Source: an uncultured Verrucomicrobia subdivision 3 bacterium (lineage in GTDB: Bacteria; Verrucomicrobiota; Verrucomicrobiia; Limisphaerales; UBA11358). From it: a stretch of 64,000 nucleotides of DNA. The position numbers and the translations under genes are program-made. Each line of letters opens with the position of its first letter. Within the stretch, counting starts at the first letter, position 1. This document shows positions 8,144-18,100 of this stretch, piece by piece. The stretch covers positions 39,913 through 103,912 of the forward strand of contig CAINLR010000012.1 in NCBI GenBank assembly GCA_903850425.1, given 5' to 3'. The notes beneath the pieces were generated by a model. That model ran no database searches. It was not told the DNA's origin and worked only from the letters and a program-made list of their open reading frames with translations.

Positions 8144-9070
8144 TCAATCGGCCGTGACGTTGAGAACTTCCAGCACGCGTTGCAATTCATCGTCGCTGAA
8201 GAACGAGATTTCTACGGCGCCTTTGCCCTGCGCGTATTTTAAGTGAACCTTCGTGCCGAACTTCTCGCGCAATTTATCTTCCAACCGGGAGATGTTGGAA
8301 TCAATCGGCACGATCGCCACCAGGGGCTTGCTCGCGCCAGCCTTGGAACTGCGCGTCTGGAGCTTGGCGATCAAGCCTTCCGTCTGGCGCACATTCAAAC
8401 CTTCCTTCACGACGCGCTCGGCGGCGATGCGCTGGAGGGTTTCTTCCGGCAGGCCGAGAATCACTTTCGCATGACCAACGGAAATCCGCCCGTCGCGAAC
8501 AAACAACTGCACGGCGGCGGGCAGTTTGAGCAAGCGCGTGGCATTGGCCACCGCCGCGCGGCTCTTGCCCACCTTCTGCGCGATCTCTTCCTGCGTGAGT
8601 TGAAATTGCTCGGCGAGTTGCGAATAACCGAGCGCCTCTTCGATGGCGTTGAGGTTTTCGCGCTGCAAGTTTTCGATGAGGGCGAGTTCCAAGACCGCGC
8701 GGTCGTCGGCCTCGCGGACAATGACGGGAATCTCCGGCAGGTTGATGAGTTGCGCCGCGCGCCAGCGACGTTCGCCGGCGATCAATTCAAAGCACCCGTC
8801 GCGTTCGCGCACGATGAGCGGTTGCACGATACCTTGTTCGCGGATGGAATCGGCCAGCTCGCGCAAGGAGTCGTCGGAAAATTGTTTGCGCGGTTGCAGC
8901 GCCGACGCGCGGATGCGATTCAACGGCACGCGCAGCACGCGTTCACGATGGTCCGGCGCGGGCGCGGCGACCACGGGCGGTGGAATGATCGGGGCGGCCG
9001 CCGTTGGTGGGAGCGGCGGATGGCCGCTCATCAAAGCGCTCAGGCCACGTCCCAATGCAGGTTTTGCCAT
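8144..9070 (-). CDS. parB: Chromosome-partitioning protein ParB
   Basis: A 308-residue ParB/Noc-family CTPase clamp that loads at parS near the origin and helps recruit SMC. The N-terminal MAKPALGRGLSALM is typical. A Pro/Ala-rich linker follows, then the CTP-binding ParB domain with QPRKQF, GIVQPLIVR, GERRWRAAQ and ENLQRENLN, then the helix-turn-helix (TQEEIAQKVGKSRAAVANATRLLKL) and a C-terminal dimerisation domain. No parA is next to it in this window, although parA-parB pairing is usual. I saw no consensus parS nearby. smc lies about 6 kb away. Confidence 0.96.
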   Translation of the reverse strand: MAKPALGRGLSALMSGHPPLPPTAAAPIIPPPVVAAPAPDHRERVLRVPLNRIRASALQPRKQFSDDSLRELADSIREQGIVQPLIVRERDGCFELIAGERRWRAAQLINLPEIPVIVREADDRAVLELALIENLQRENLNAIEEALGYSQLAEQFQLTQEEIAQKVGKSRAAVANATRLLKLPAAVQLFVRDGRISVGHAKVILGLPEETLQRIAAERVVKEGLNVRQTEGLIAKLQTRSSKAGASKPLVAIVPIDSNISRLEDKLREKFGTKVHLKYAQGKGAVEISFFSDDELQRVLEVLNVTAD

Positions 9071-9120
9071 GCAAGCAGCATGTCGAAGGCAGCGGTCAAA
9101 GTCAATTTCACACCCACGCC

Positions 9121-9140
9121 GGGCAGCTTGTCTGCTGCCC
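9121..9140. repeat. Small GC-rich hairpin downstream of the multiheme gene
   Basis: GGGCAGC (9121-9127) and GCTGCCC (9134-9140) form a 7-bp stem with a TTGTCT loop. It has no clear T-tract. It lies between the 3' end of the cytochrome gene and the parB start and could stop transcription from the cytochrome gene. Confidence 0.4.
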
Positions 9141-9286
9141 CGGTTCTTCGTCGGTGGCGCATTCGCTCCGCGCCGAAGGGTGAGCTGTCGCGCCGCAGAT
9201 TGGCCGTCGGCAGCCGGATTTGGCGGCGACCAGTTGCCGGGAAACCAACCGCCGGGAGCAGTAAGCCAATCGGTCTTGGCGAGAAC

Positions 9287-11566
9287 TTATCTGCTCGGGA
9301 GTTGTTGCAGCAACGCGGCGGCTTCCGGCAAATTTGGATTCAACTCCAGTGCGCGACGGGCAGCCTGCCGCGCTTCGTTCAGTTGCCCGAGCCGCGCGTG
9401 AATCGTGGCGCGGGCGTAAGGAATGCTCGGATCGTTTGGTTCCGCAGATTCGGCGGCGATCAAGGCTTGGATGGCACCCGTCGGATTTCCGGCGGCATTG
9501 CGCGCCAGGCCCAGATTGTAACCGGCGCGGGCATGACGCGGATTGCATTGCACGGCCTGTTCCAGTTCCGCCAATACTTTGGCCGATTCGCCGAGTTCGT
9601 TCCAGGCCAGTGCGAGCTTAAACCGGAACTCCGCCTCGCGCGGGGCGAGGCGCACCGCTTCCTCCAGTTGCACCACGGCTTCCTGCGGGCGGCCTAATTG
9701 GCTCAGGACAATTGCCAGCTCATGCCGGATGCCGGGCGAATACGGATCCCACCGCACCGCCTGCTGAAAATAGGGCAGGGCATTCGTGGCATTTCCCCGC
9801 GCCAATTCAAGGCCGCCTAACTGCATCTGGCCGGTGGGTTGATCGGCATTGATTTCGAGAAACCGTTTCAAATCGGCGGCGGCGGGCGAGCTCAGGTCCA
9901 GCGTCGCGCGCAACGCCCACGCGGCGGCGACGCGCACATTGCGCCGGGGATCGGATAATTTTTTCTGGAGTGCACTGGAAATCGTGCTATCGGCGGCCAG
10001 CGGATTCAGCGCACGCACGCACGCGCTGCGAACCATCGCGTTGGTATCGTTCAAGCCGCGGAGCAGTGCCGGCGTGACCTCCCGGTCCGCCGCCCAACTG
10101 CCGAGCAGGTTGGCCGCCACCGCGCGCCAGTAGGGGATTTCTTCCGTCTCCAGCAGGTGGACCAGATTCGTGGGCGAGGAGGCTTCGCCCGTGCGGGCGC
10201 GGGCGATAATCTGTGCGCGTTCGCGGGTGTGGCGCTGCATTTTTTCGCCATACCAGGACTCGACGTTTTTCAGTGCCCAGTCGGTGGACTGATCCGCGTG
10301 GCAGCGGTTGCACGCATTGGGCACGGCGAATTGCTTGGTCAGCAACGGATCCGGAATCGTGAAGCCGTGGTCATGCCGCGAATGGCGTTGCATATAGACC
10401 GTCTGCGGCATGTGGCAGTTGGCGCATTCATTGCCAGTGCTACCGGCCGCATGATGGCTGTGTTCGGTCGGATTGATCGTGGGGGCTTTGGGAAAACCGC
10501 CCTTGTGACATTGAAGGCACAGTTCGTTGCCATGCAGCCGCGCCATGTGCAGCGAACGTGGGTGACAGTCCAGACAAGTCAGGCCCGTGTGTTGCATCTT
10601 GCTGCCGAGCCAGGCGGACTGCTCGTAATCCTCGTCGCGAATCTGGCCATCCGGATAAAACAAGTCGCTGGCATCCACCGTGGCTAGTTCGTAGTGATCA
10701 TTGAAATCATCGCCCGGCACGAAATTGCCGGTCAGATCCGCGCGCCGCGCGTGGCACGAAGCGCACATGTCAAAAACTTGCTGGCGGGAATGTTTCGGGA
10801 AAACCGGATCCGGCTGGCCCGTGCCGCCGTATTTTTTTTGCCAGTCCACATGCGCCTTCAACGGGCCGTGGCACGCCTCGCAACTGACGGTCGTCTCCGC
10901 CATCGTGGTGTGATACGAATCCGTGGCGGCGTCATAATTTTTCTGCACGCGTGTATTGTGGCAGGCGGCGCACATCGCGTTCCAATTCATCCCGCGCCCC
11001 ATCCAGTGGCCCCATTCGCCCGGTTGACGGTCTTCGGTGCCATACACATTGAACCATTCGTTGCTCCGCGGATCGTAGGAAGCTTCCTGAACCTGATACC
11101 GGCCACCGGGAAACGCGATGAGAAATTGCCGCAAGGGATCCTCGCCGATCACGCGCGCCACCGGATTCGTTTCCCACTGATGGTTTAGGCCGAAACCGGC
11201 GATCTGTGCCTGCCCGTCGTGCCACTGCACGAAGGTTTTTTGCGTGCCGTGCGTGAACTCGCGCGTCGGCGCGAACGCTGCTAGATCGCGATTGGTTTGG
11301 AGCAACCGCTCCGCCTCCGCGTGGTGCGATCCCGCCCATTTCTTGAGCGCGTCGGGATGGCACTCGCCGCAGCTCGCCGAGCCGACATAATTGGCGTAAA
11401 TATTCGTCTCGTTTTGGGTCGCCGTAGCATTGGGGTGAGGAGACTTGCCGCGTTTTGAGATTGCAAACGCGACCGCCGCCATCCCGGCGATCACCGCGAT
11501 GACCAGCGCAAAAAACAGCGGGCGATCTAATTTCGCGGTCGAAGGACGTTTTTTGGCGGCTGACAC
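9287..11566 (-). CDS. Membrane-anchored octaheme c-type cytochrome fused to HEAT and TPR repeats
   Basis: A 759-residue protein. One N-terminal membrane segment (about residues 17-37, FFALVIAVIAGMAAVAFAIS) places the rest outside the cytoplasm. Eight CXXCH heme-binding motifs follow: CGECH, CAACH, CEACH, CASCH, CLDCH, CLQCH, CANCH and CNRCH, spread over roughly residues 60-430. After these come HEAT-like helices (LLGSWAADREVTPALLRGL onward) and about five TPR units to the C-terminus (ARGNATNALPYFQQAVRWDP, then LGRPQEAVVQLEEAVRLAP). The redox partner is unknown; the heme domain resembles the NrfA/c554-like multiheme group seen in Planctomycetes and Verrucomicrobia. It appears to stand alone. 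Confidence 0.85.
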   Translation of the reverse strand: MSAAKKRPSTAKLDRPLFFALVIAVIAGMAAVAFAISKRGKSPHPNATATQNETNIYANYVGSASCGECHPDALKKWAGSHHAEAERLLQTNRDLAAFAPTREFTHGTQKTFVQWHDGQAQIAGFGLNHQWETNPVARVIGEDPLRQFLIAFPGGRYQVQEASYDPRSNEWFNVYGTEDRQPGEWGHWMGRGMNWNAMCAACHNTRVQKNYDAATDSYHTTMAETTVSCEACHGPLKAHVDWQKKYGGTGQPDPVFPKHSRQQVFDMCASCHARRADLTGNFVPGDDFNDHYELATVDASDLFYPDGQIRDEDYEQSAWLGSKMQHTGLTCLDCHPRSLHMARLHGNELCLQCHKGGFPKAPTINPTEHSHHAAGSTGNECANCHMPQTVYMQRHSRHDHGFTIPDPLLTKQFAVPNACNRCHADQSTDWALKNVESWYGEKMQRHTRERAQIIARARTGEASSPTNLVHLLETEEIPYWRAVAANLLGSWAADREVTPALLRGLNDTNAMVRSACVRALNPLAADSTISSALQKKLSDPRRNVRVAAAWALRATLDLSSPAAADLKRFLEINADQPTGQMQLGGLELARGNATNALPYFQQAVRWDPYSPGIRHELAIVLSQLGRPQEAVVQLEEAVRLAPREAEFRFKLALAWNELGESAKVLAELEQAVQCNPRHARAGYNLGLARNAAGNPTGAIQALIAAESAEPNDPSIPYARATIHARLGQLNEARQAARRALELNPNLPEAAALLQQLPSR

Positions 11567-11716
11567 GGCAGCAGACTAATGGAGTTTTCTTTCCCCGCCA
11601 AGAACACACGCGCGCTGGCGGAAGAAATCGTCCAAGGCGGGCGGGCGCGGTTCCAGGCCCAATCGTATCCCGGCGTTAATGGCGGGCGCGGATCAGCAGG
11701 ATCACACCCCGGCCAC

Positions 11717-11736
11717 GGGCTGAAGCCCGGTGCTAA
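11717..11736. repeat. GGGCTGAAGCCCGGTGCTAA dispersed palindrome
   Basis: Intergenic copy of a short palindrome centred on GGGCTGAAGCCC, followed by GGTGCTAA. The reverse-complement form recurs at 49367-49388 inside the dihydropyrimidine-dehydrogenase-like gene. Confidence 0.55.
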
Positions 11737-11772
11737 TCCAAAGCTCCGCTTGCGCATGAACTGGAATTAGCT

Positions 11773-12228
11773 TTATTCAATGCCCAGGAGTTCGACCTCG
11801 AAAACCAGGGTGCTGTTGGCCGGGATTTTCGGGCTGGGGCTGGCCGGACCGTAGGCCAGGCCCGAGGGAATCTGGAACTTAAATTTGTCGCCCACCTTCA
11901 TGAGTTGCAAGCCCTCGGTCCAGCCGGGGATGACCTGGTTCAAGGGAAAACTGATCGGTTCACCCCGCTCCACCGAACTGTCGAAGACCGTGCCGTCGAG
12001 CAGAGTGCCGTGGTAATGCACCTTGACCGTGTCGGTGGCCTTGGGGGAAACGGTGCCCGCGCCATGTTTCAGGACCAGATATTTGAGACCGCTGGCGGTG
12101 GTGGTCATGGCCGCATTGGCTGCGGCCGCCGGCCCGGACAGGGGACGGGTTGCCGGGGAGCAGCCGGCCAGCGCGAGCACGGCCGCCAGGGCGATGAGCA
12201 TGAGGAGTGGTTGGTTCATTAATTTCAT
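11773..12228 (-). CDS. FKBP-type peptidyl-prolyl isomerase, predicted lipoprotein
   Basis: A 151-residue exported PPIase. The N-terminus is a lipoprotein signal (LLMLIALAAVLALAGC, lipobox LAGC at about residue 23), so the enzyme should be tethered to a membrane. The FKBP domain is complete: TVKVHYHGTLLDGTVFDSSVERGEPISF, VIPGWTEGLQLMKVGDKFKFQIPS, LAYGPA, and the closing FEVELLGIE. It follows the TPR gene at 12247-12666 by 18 bp on the same strand, so they are likely co-transcribed. Confidence 0.93.
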   Translation of the reverse strand: MKLMNQPLLMLIALAAVLALAGCSPATRPLSGPAAAANAAMTTTASGLKYLVLKHGAGTVSPKATDTVKVHYHGTLLDGTVFDSSVERGEPISFPLNQVIPGWTEGLQLMKVGDKFKFQIPSGLAYGPASPSPKIPANSTLVFEVELLGIE

Positions 12229-12246
12229 AAAACGGGCCGGGCGGTC

Positions 12247-12666
12247 TCAACCGCGCAAGGGGGATTTCAATCGGCGGATCTTTTCCTTCAATTCAGCGAA
12301 GGCGGGTTGGGCGCGGAGTTTCTTCAAGTCGGGATCTTTGGCGAGCCACTTGAAATCGCGGTAGCCCAGATCCAGGGCGCGGTGGAGCGCGGCGATGGCG
12401 CGGTCGAATTTGTCCGTCAGCGAATAGCTGCACGCGAGGTTGTAAAACACCAGCGGATTTTGCGGCTCCAGGTTCGCGAGCTTTTCATCCACGGTCAGGC
12501 CTTCGGGAAAGCGCCCGCGTTGCGTGTAGTCATCGCCGAGCAACTGCAGCGCGTCCACATAATTGGGGTCGCGACGGACGATACCTTCCATGAATTCAAT
12601 CCGCGTGTCGAGATCGCGCTGGGTGGCGCGGTTCATTTTTTTTCTGACGGTGCTTTTGGCCGGCAT
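12247..12666 (-). CDS. Small TPR-repeat protein
   Basis: A 139-residue soluble protein made almost entirely of tetratricopeptide helices (VDALQLLGDDYTQRGRFPEG, then NPLVFYNLACSYSLTDKFDR, then ALDLGYRDFKWLAKDPDLKKLR). The last unit, ending in a conserved DPDL, is a common form in uncharacterised bacterial TPR proteins. There is no signal peptide. It is upstream of the FKBP lipoprotein in the same transcription direction. The partner protein is unknown. Confidence 0.8.
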   Translation of the reverse strand: MPAKSTVRKKMNRATQRDLDTRIEFMEGIVRRDPNYVDALQLLGDDYTQRGRFPEGLTVDEKLANLEPQNPLVFYNLACSYSLTDKFDRAIAALHRALDLGYRDFKWLAKDPDLKKLRAQPAFAELKEKIRRLKSPLRG

Positions 12667-12778
12667 ACAACGCGGGGATGTTTTCGCAGCGCCCGGGGCA
12701 AGTCAAGCGGGGGCGCGAAAATAATTAGTTGGAAATGCCGCTGGTGTCCGGCTTACAGTGCGTGGGTAGTTCCGCTTT

Positions 12779-13792
12779 ATGAAATGTTTTGTCACTGGCG
12801 CTTCGGGTTTCATTGGCTCGAATCTGGTCCATGAGCTCATCGCGCGCGGGCATCGCGTGAAAGCCCTGCTGCGGCCGGGGGCGAACGAACGCGGCTTGCT
12901 GGGCTTGAAATTTGAACGCGCCACGGGCGATCTCGCCGACCGCCCGATGCTCGCCCGCGAACTGGCTGGGTGCGATTGGTGTTTTCATGTCGCCGCGAAC
13001 TATCAACTGTGGATGCGCAACTATGCGCCGATGTATGCCACGAATGTCGAAGGCACGCGCCAGGTGATTGAGGCCGCCGGCCAGGCGGGTTGCCAAAAAA
13101 TTGTCTATACCAGCACCGTCGGCTGCATCGGGTTGCCCCGGGAAGTGGATGGCACGCTGAGGCCGGCAGACGAGTCCGACGTGCCCACCCCCGCCCAGTT
13201 GACCTGTGATTACAAACGGTCGAAATTTCAAGCCGAGGCGGTGGCGGTGGAATTGTATCGCAAAAAGGGTTTGCCCGTCATCATCGTGAATCCATCCGCG
13301 CCGATTGGTCCGGGCGACGCCAAGCCGACGCCGACCGGCCAGATCATCGTGGATTTTCTCAACCGCCGGATGCCCGCGTATCTCGATACGGGTTTGAACT
13401 GGATCCACGTCCGCGATGTGGCCATCGGCCATATTCTCGCGGCGGAAAAAGGACGTTGTGGCGAACGATATATTTTGGGCCACGCCGAGGGTAACTGGAC
13501 GATGCAGCAGACTCTCGCCACGCTGGAAGAAATCACCAGCATCCCGGCGACGAAACTCAAGATTCCGTATTGGGTCGCTTACCGCGCAGCCGAGATCAAC
13601 GAGCTGCTTTCCTTGGTCAACGGCCGACCGCCCAAGGCGCCGCTGGCTGGCGTGCGCATGGCCAGAAACAAGATGTGGTTCAATCCAGGCAAGGCGGTGC
13701 GTGAACTCGGCCTGCCGCAGACCCCGCCCGCCCAGGCGTTTGCCGAAGCCGTGCAGTGGTTTCGCGTCAATGGGTATGTGAAGAAACGGTGA
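12779..13792 (+). CDS. hpnA: Hopanoid-associated sugar epimerase-like NAD-dependent SDR
   Basis: A 337-residue extended short-chain dehydrogenase/reductase. The Rossmann motif GASGFIGSNL begins at residue 7, VAANYQLW replaces the usual HxAA segment, STVGCIG carries the catalytic Ser, and YKRSKFQAE the catalytic Tyr-Lys pair. NPSAPIGPGDAKPTPTGQIIVDF and DTGLNWIHVRDVA match the HpnA family, linked to hopanoid side-chain or glycolipid synthesis. No squalene-hopene cyclase is in the window, so the hopanoid link rests on family resemblance only. Confidence 0.88.
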   Translation: MKCFVTGASGFIGSNLVHELIARGHRVKALLRPGANERGLLGLKFERATGDLADRPMLARELAGCDWCFHVAANYQLWMRNYAPMYATNVEGTRQVIEAAGQAGCQKIVYTSTVGCIGLPREVDGTLRPADESDVPTPAQLTCDYKRSKFQAEAVAVELYRKKGLPVIIVNPSAPIGPGDAKPTPTGQIIVDFLNRRMPAYLDTGLNWIHVRDVAIGHILAAEKGRCGERYILGHAEGNWTMQQTLATLEEITSIPATKLKIPYWVAYRAAEINELLSLVNGRPPKAPLAGVRMARNKMWFNPGKAVRELGLPQTPPAQAFAEAVQWFRVNGYVKKR

Positions 13793-13876
13793 GCCTGGCT
13801 GGCGGACTGGCCCCGGTTTGGCCGCTTTCTTAACTTGCCATTGCGGCCCGCTTGTGAAAAATTTCACGACCATTTT

Positions 13877-14965
13877 ATGCCACACGTCAAATTACACATC
13901 CCCGGGCCGGTTGAAGTCAGCGAAAAAACTTTCAAAGCGTTTTGCTCGCCCATGATCGGCCATCGCGGCCAGGGTTTCAAAGACCTCTACGCGAAAATCC
14001 AACCGCAGCTCCAGCAATTGCTTTACACGAAGCAACTGGTTTATCTCTCCACGTCGTCCGCATGGGGCGTGATGGAAGGTTCCGTGCGCAATCTTGTTCA
14101 CAAGAAAGTGCTCAACTGCATGTGCGGCGCGTTTTCGGACAAATGGTTTGATGTCTCCAAAAAATGCGGTAAATCGGCCGAGGCCTTGCAAGTCGAATGG
14201 GGTTCGCCGATCCGCGCGGAGCTCATTGATGCGAAACTCGCCACTGGCGAATTCGACGCGCTCACCTTGATCCACAACGAAACTTCGACGGGCGTGATGT
14301 CGCCGCTTTGCGAAATTGCCGCACTCAAGAAAAAGTATCCCGACGTGATGTTCATCGTGGATGCCGTCAGCTCGCTGACCGCGCTGCCGATCAAATTCGA
14401 TGAACTCGGCATTGACGTGTTGCTCGCTGGCACGCAGAAGGCGTTTGCATTGCCGCCCGGACTTGCGGTGTTTGCCGCTTCACCCGCCGCGCTCGCGAAA
14501 GCCGCCACGACGAAAGATCGCGGTTACTATTTCGACTTCGTGGAGTTCCAGAAGAACGCCGAGCAAAGCATGACGCCGAGCACGCCGAGCATCGGACATG
14601 TTTACGCCTTGAGTTCCAAGCTGGATGATTTCTTCGCCGAAGGATTGGAAGCACGGTTTGCCCGCCACGCCAAGACGAATCAGTTGACCCGCGATTGGGC
14701 GGCGAAACACGGTTTCAATTTGTTCCCGGAGAAGGGCTACGAATCGGTCACGCTCACCTGTGTCAGCAATGGTGCTCGCCCTGGTGGTCGCACGGTGGAC
14801 GTGGCCAAACTGCAAAAGCTCGTCAAGGATCAGGGCTTCCTGATTGACGGCGGCTACGGGAAAATCAAGGGCACGACGTTCCGTCTCTCCAACATGGGCG
14901 ACGAGACCGAGGCCACGATGAATCAGCTTTACGTCGCCCTTGACCAAGCGATGGCGCAGTTGTAA
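13877..14965 (+). CDS. Class V aminotransferase, alanine-glyoxylate/serine-pyruvate type
   Basis: A 362-residue PLP aminotransferase of the small class V subgroup. The opening HIPGPVEVSEKTFKAF, IGHRGQGFKDLY, the LIHNETSTGV core, FIVDAVSSLTALPI (with the PLP-contacting Asp) and the PLP lysine in LAGTQKAFALPPGLAVF are all typical. A C-terminal domain ends with FRLSNMGDETEATMNQL. The exact amino-acid/keto-acid pair (alanine-glyoxylate, serine-pyruvate or phosphoserine) cannot be decided. The ATG at 13877 is chosen because the protein then starts at the conserved MPHVKLHIPGP. A strong terminator follows. Confidence 0.88.
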   Translation: MPHVKLHIPGPVEVSEKTFKAFCSPMIGHRGQGFKDLYAKIQPQLQQLLYTKQLVYLSTSSAWGVMEGSVRNLVHKKVLNCMCGAFSDKWFDVSKKCGKSAEALQVEWGSPIRAELIDAKLATGEFDALTLIHNETSTGVMSPLCEIAALKKKYPDVMFIVDAVSSLTALPIKFDELGIDVLLAGTQKAFALPPGLAVFAASPAALAKAATTKDRGYYFDFVEFQKNAEQSMTPSTPSIGHVYALSSKLDDFFAEGLEARFARHAKTNQLTRDWAAKHGFNLFPEKGYESVTLTCVSNGARPGGRTVDVAKLQKLVKDQGFLIDGGYGKIKGTTFRLSNMGDETEATMNQLYVALDQAMAQL

Positions 14966-14984
14966 GTCATAGCCCGAATTATCG

Positions 14985-15018
14985 AAACGGCACAGGCAGG
15001 CAGCCTGTGCCGTTTTTG
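14985..15018 (+). terminator. Factor-independent terminator after the class V aminotransferase
   Basis: AAACGGCACAGGC pairs perfectly with GCCTGTGCCGTTT around an AGGCA loop and is followed by a T-rich run. It is 20 bp past the stop codon. Confidence 0.85.
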
Positions 15019-15196
15019 TTTAAGCAGGTGCCCAAATGCCGTTCCAGCCGTAGTCGCCCGGTCTTGAAGTTTTACTTGTGGCAATGCAATTCAAAGTTAT
15101 TCACAATTAGTAGTGCCACAAGCCGCCTAGTGCCCTTTATATTGTGGTTTTCACTTTACTTGAACCGTTGCCTTTGGTTGTCTAATCGCAGTAGCA

Positions 15197-18100
15197 ATGT
15201 ATCTAAAAAATTTAACCGTTTTTGGCTTTAAATCGTTCGCGGATAAGACCGCTTTGAACTTTCAGCCCGGGGTCACAGCCATTGTCGGTCCGAATGGGTG
15301 CGGCAAGTCCAACGTCTCGGACGCCATCCGCTGGGTCCTCGGCGAGCAGTCGGCCAAGGCGTTGCGCGGCGGCGAAATGGCGGACGTGATTTTCAACGGC
15401 ACGGACGGTCGCAAACCGATGGGGATGGGCGAAGTTTCCCTCACGCTCGGCGGCGTCGGCGAAGAAAGTTTGCGCGCAGCGGGCGTGGAAGTGACTTACG
15501 AAGAAGTGACGGTGACGCGCCGGATTTTCCGCGACGGCGGCAGCGAGTATTTCATCAATCGCACACCGTGCCGACTCAAGGACATCCAGCAGTTGTTCAT
15601 GGGCACCGGCATCGGGCGCACGAGCTACAGCATTTTGGCGCAGGGTCACATTACGCAAATTCTTTCGAGCAAGCCGGAAGATCGCCGGATGATTTTCGAG
15701 GAAGCGGCGGGCATCACCAAATTCAAATCGCAGAAGAAGGAATCACTCCGCAAACTCGAATACACCGAACAAAATCTTCTCCGCATCGCCGACACCATCA
15801 AGGAAGTGAAGCGGCAGATCGGCTCGCTCCAGCGGCAGGCGGGGAAGGCGCGGCGCTACAAACAAATCCGGCAGGAACTGCAGCATTTGGAAACCCAGTT
15901 GGCGCGGCATCAGTTTGACGTGCTGCAAGGCGACATCTCCGAACGCCAGAACGCCGTGGAAAATTTGCGGCTAGAAATCGAATCTAGCTCGCACAATATC
16001 CTGCGGTTCGAAGATGAAATCTCCAAACTCCGCGAGCATCTTGCCGCCCTCGAACACGAAGTTGCGGCGCAGCAGCAGCGGGGATTGGAATTGAAGGCGG
16101 GCATTGATCGCAACGAAAGCCGCATCCAGTTCAATGGGGAACGGCTGGCGGAAATCGAATCGCAGAATGGCCGCGCGCTCGCGGAAATCGCCCAGGCCGA
16201 GGAACGCTGCCACGCCGCGTCGAGTGAATTGCTGTCCGTCACTGAGCGCCTTGCCGTCGCCGAAGCCGCCTTGGCGCAGCACCAGGAGAGTTTGCAGTCC
16301 AAGCGCGAAAGCTTGCAGCAAATCGAAAACAATCTGCGCGACAGCCAGGAAAAATTGCGGCAGGCGCAGTCGTCCGCCTTTGCTGCCGCGCAAGATCTTT
16401 CCCGGGTTCGCAACGAACTCAGCGCCTTGGACATGATGAAGCAAGGCAACCTGGTCCGGCTCGAAAAGCTCTCGGCCGAGAAACTCCAGCTTGAAGAAGA
16501 GCGGATGCGTCTCGAAGCGCGCCTGCTGGAATTCACCGCGAGCGTCGAACTGGAAAAATTAAGTGTCGCGACGACGCGCGGCTCGGTGGAGCAGCGGCAG
16601 AATCGGTTGCGTGCGTTGCAGGCCGAGTTGCAGCAGGCATCGGTGGAACAGGACAAATATCTGCACCAGCAATCCGACAAGCGTTCGCGCTTGACCGTGT
16701 TGGAGCAGTTGGAAGGTTCTCACGAGGGCTTTGATGCGGGCGCGGTCGCGGCGTTGCGGCAGTCGCGGTCGGTGATCGGCTCGCTCGCGGATCGCATTCG
16801 CGTGCCGGATCAGTTTGTCGCCGCTGTGGAAAATGCGCTCGGCCATAATCTGCAATTGGTGCTCACGGAACAGCCTTCCTCCGCGCAGGAAATCCTGGCG
16901 GACTTGAACACGAACAAATCCGGTCGCGCGAGCGTCGCGGCGCTGGCCATCCATCAATTTCAAGATGCCAATCAGTTGGCGTTTGTCGGCGAAATGGCCC
17001 CCAGCGAAAAGAGCGAAGCGGCGCACACCGGTCTGCACGCCGGCCAGATTGTTCACGCGATGAGTGTGATTCACGCCGAGCCTTCGGTGGAACCGCTTTT
17101 GAAATCGTTGCTGGGCCGCACGTTCATCGCGGCCGATCTATCTACGGCCACGGCGCAAATCCAGAACGGCCACGCGGGCTGTGATTTCGTCACCATGGGC
17201 GGCGAATTATTGAACCGTCATGGTATTTACACGGGCGGCTACTTGAACAAAGGCGCGAATGGCAAGGCCCCCAGTTCGATTCTGGGTCGCAAAAACCAGA
17301 TCGCCGAGCTGCAAGCCGAATTGACCGAGCTGCAAAATCTGGTGGCTGAAGCGAGTCGCAAACGTGGTGCGCTGTTGAGCGAGCAGACCGAATTGCAGGC
17401 AAGCTTGCAGGCGGCGCAGACGGAGTTGCGCGAACAGGAGGTCGCCATTGCCACACGCGAAGGCGAGTTCAAGGCGCTGCAAAATTCCAACCGGCTGCTG
17501 CAACAGAAAATCGAGACGGTGCTCTTTGAAGTGGAAAGTCTCGCCGCGCAGGAGCAGGAAGGTTTTCAAAAGCGCGAGGCGCTTTCTCTCCGCTTGAATG
17601 AATTGGAAGCCCGCGAACGCGCTGGCCAGGAAACGGTCGTTTCCCTAACCGCCGAACTGGAAAATCTGCGCACCCAGCGGGACGAGGCGAATGCCGCCTT
17701 GACCGAAAGCAAGGTAGCGCTCGCGGCCGACGAGCAGTTGGCGGCGTCATTTCGCCACCAGCTAACGGCGCTGGAACAGCGCATCCGCGAACTCACGCAG
17801 GTGGTCGAGCAGCGTCGCAACGAATGTTCCTCGTTCATTACGCGCCAGGAACAGGCGGCGACGGAGATCCAGGATTCACGCGCGCAGATCGAACGCCTGC
17901 AGCACGAGCGTGAGCAGGTCAACGCGCAGACGGCCGAATTGATCGGCCAGAAGAATTCGCAGGACGGAGAAATTTCTTCGCGCGATGAAAAATTACGCGC
18001 CCAGCGCAGCCGCCTGACGGAATTGCAGAATCAGCGTGGCGGCGTCGAGGTGGAACTTGCGCAAAAAAACATGTCCGTGCAAAACCTGCGCGAGAAAGTG

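Noticed and set aside
8144..9070. Replication origin near parB
   Set aside because: No dnaA, DnaA-box cluster, parA or parS consensus was seen in the window.
11579..11770. Small plus-strand frame between the cytochrome and FKBP genes
   Set aside because: It runs through a dispersed palindrome (GHGLKPGAN) and has no homology or ribosome-binding site that I can see.
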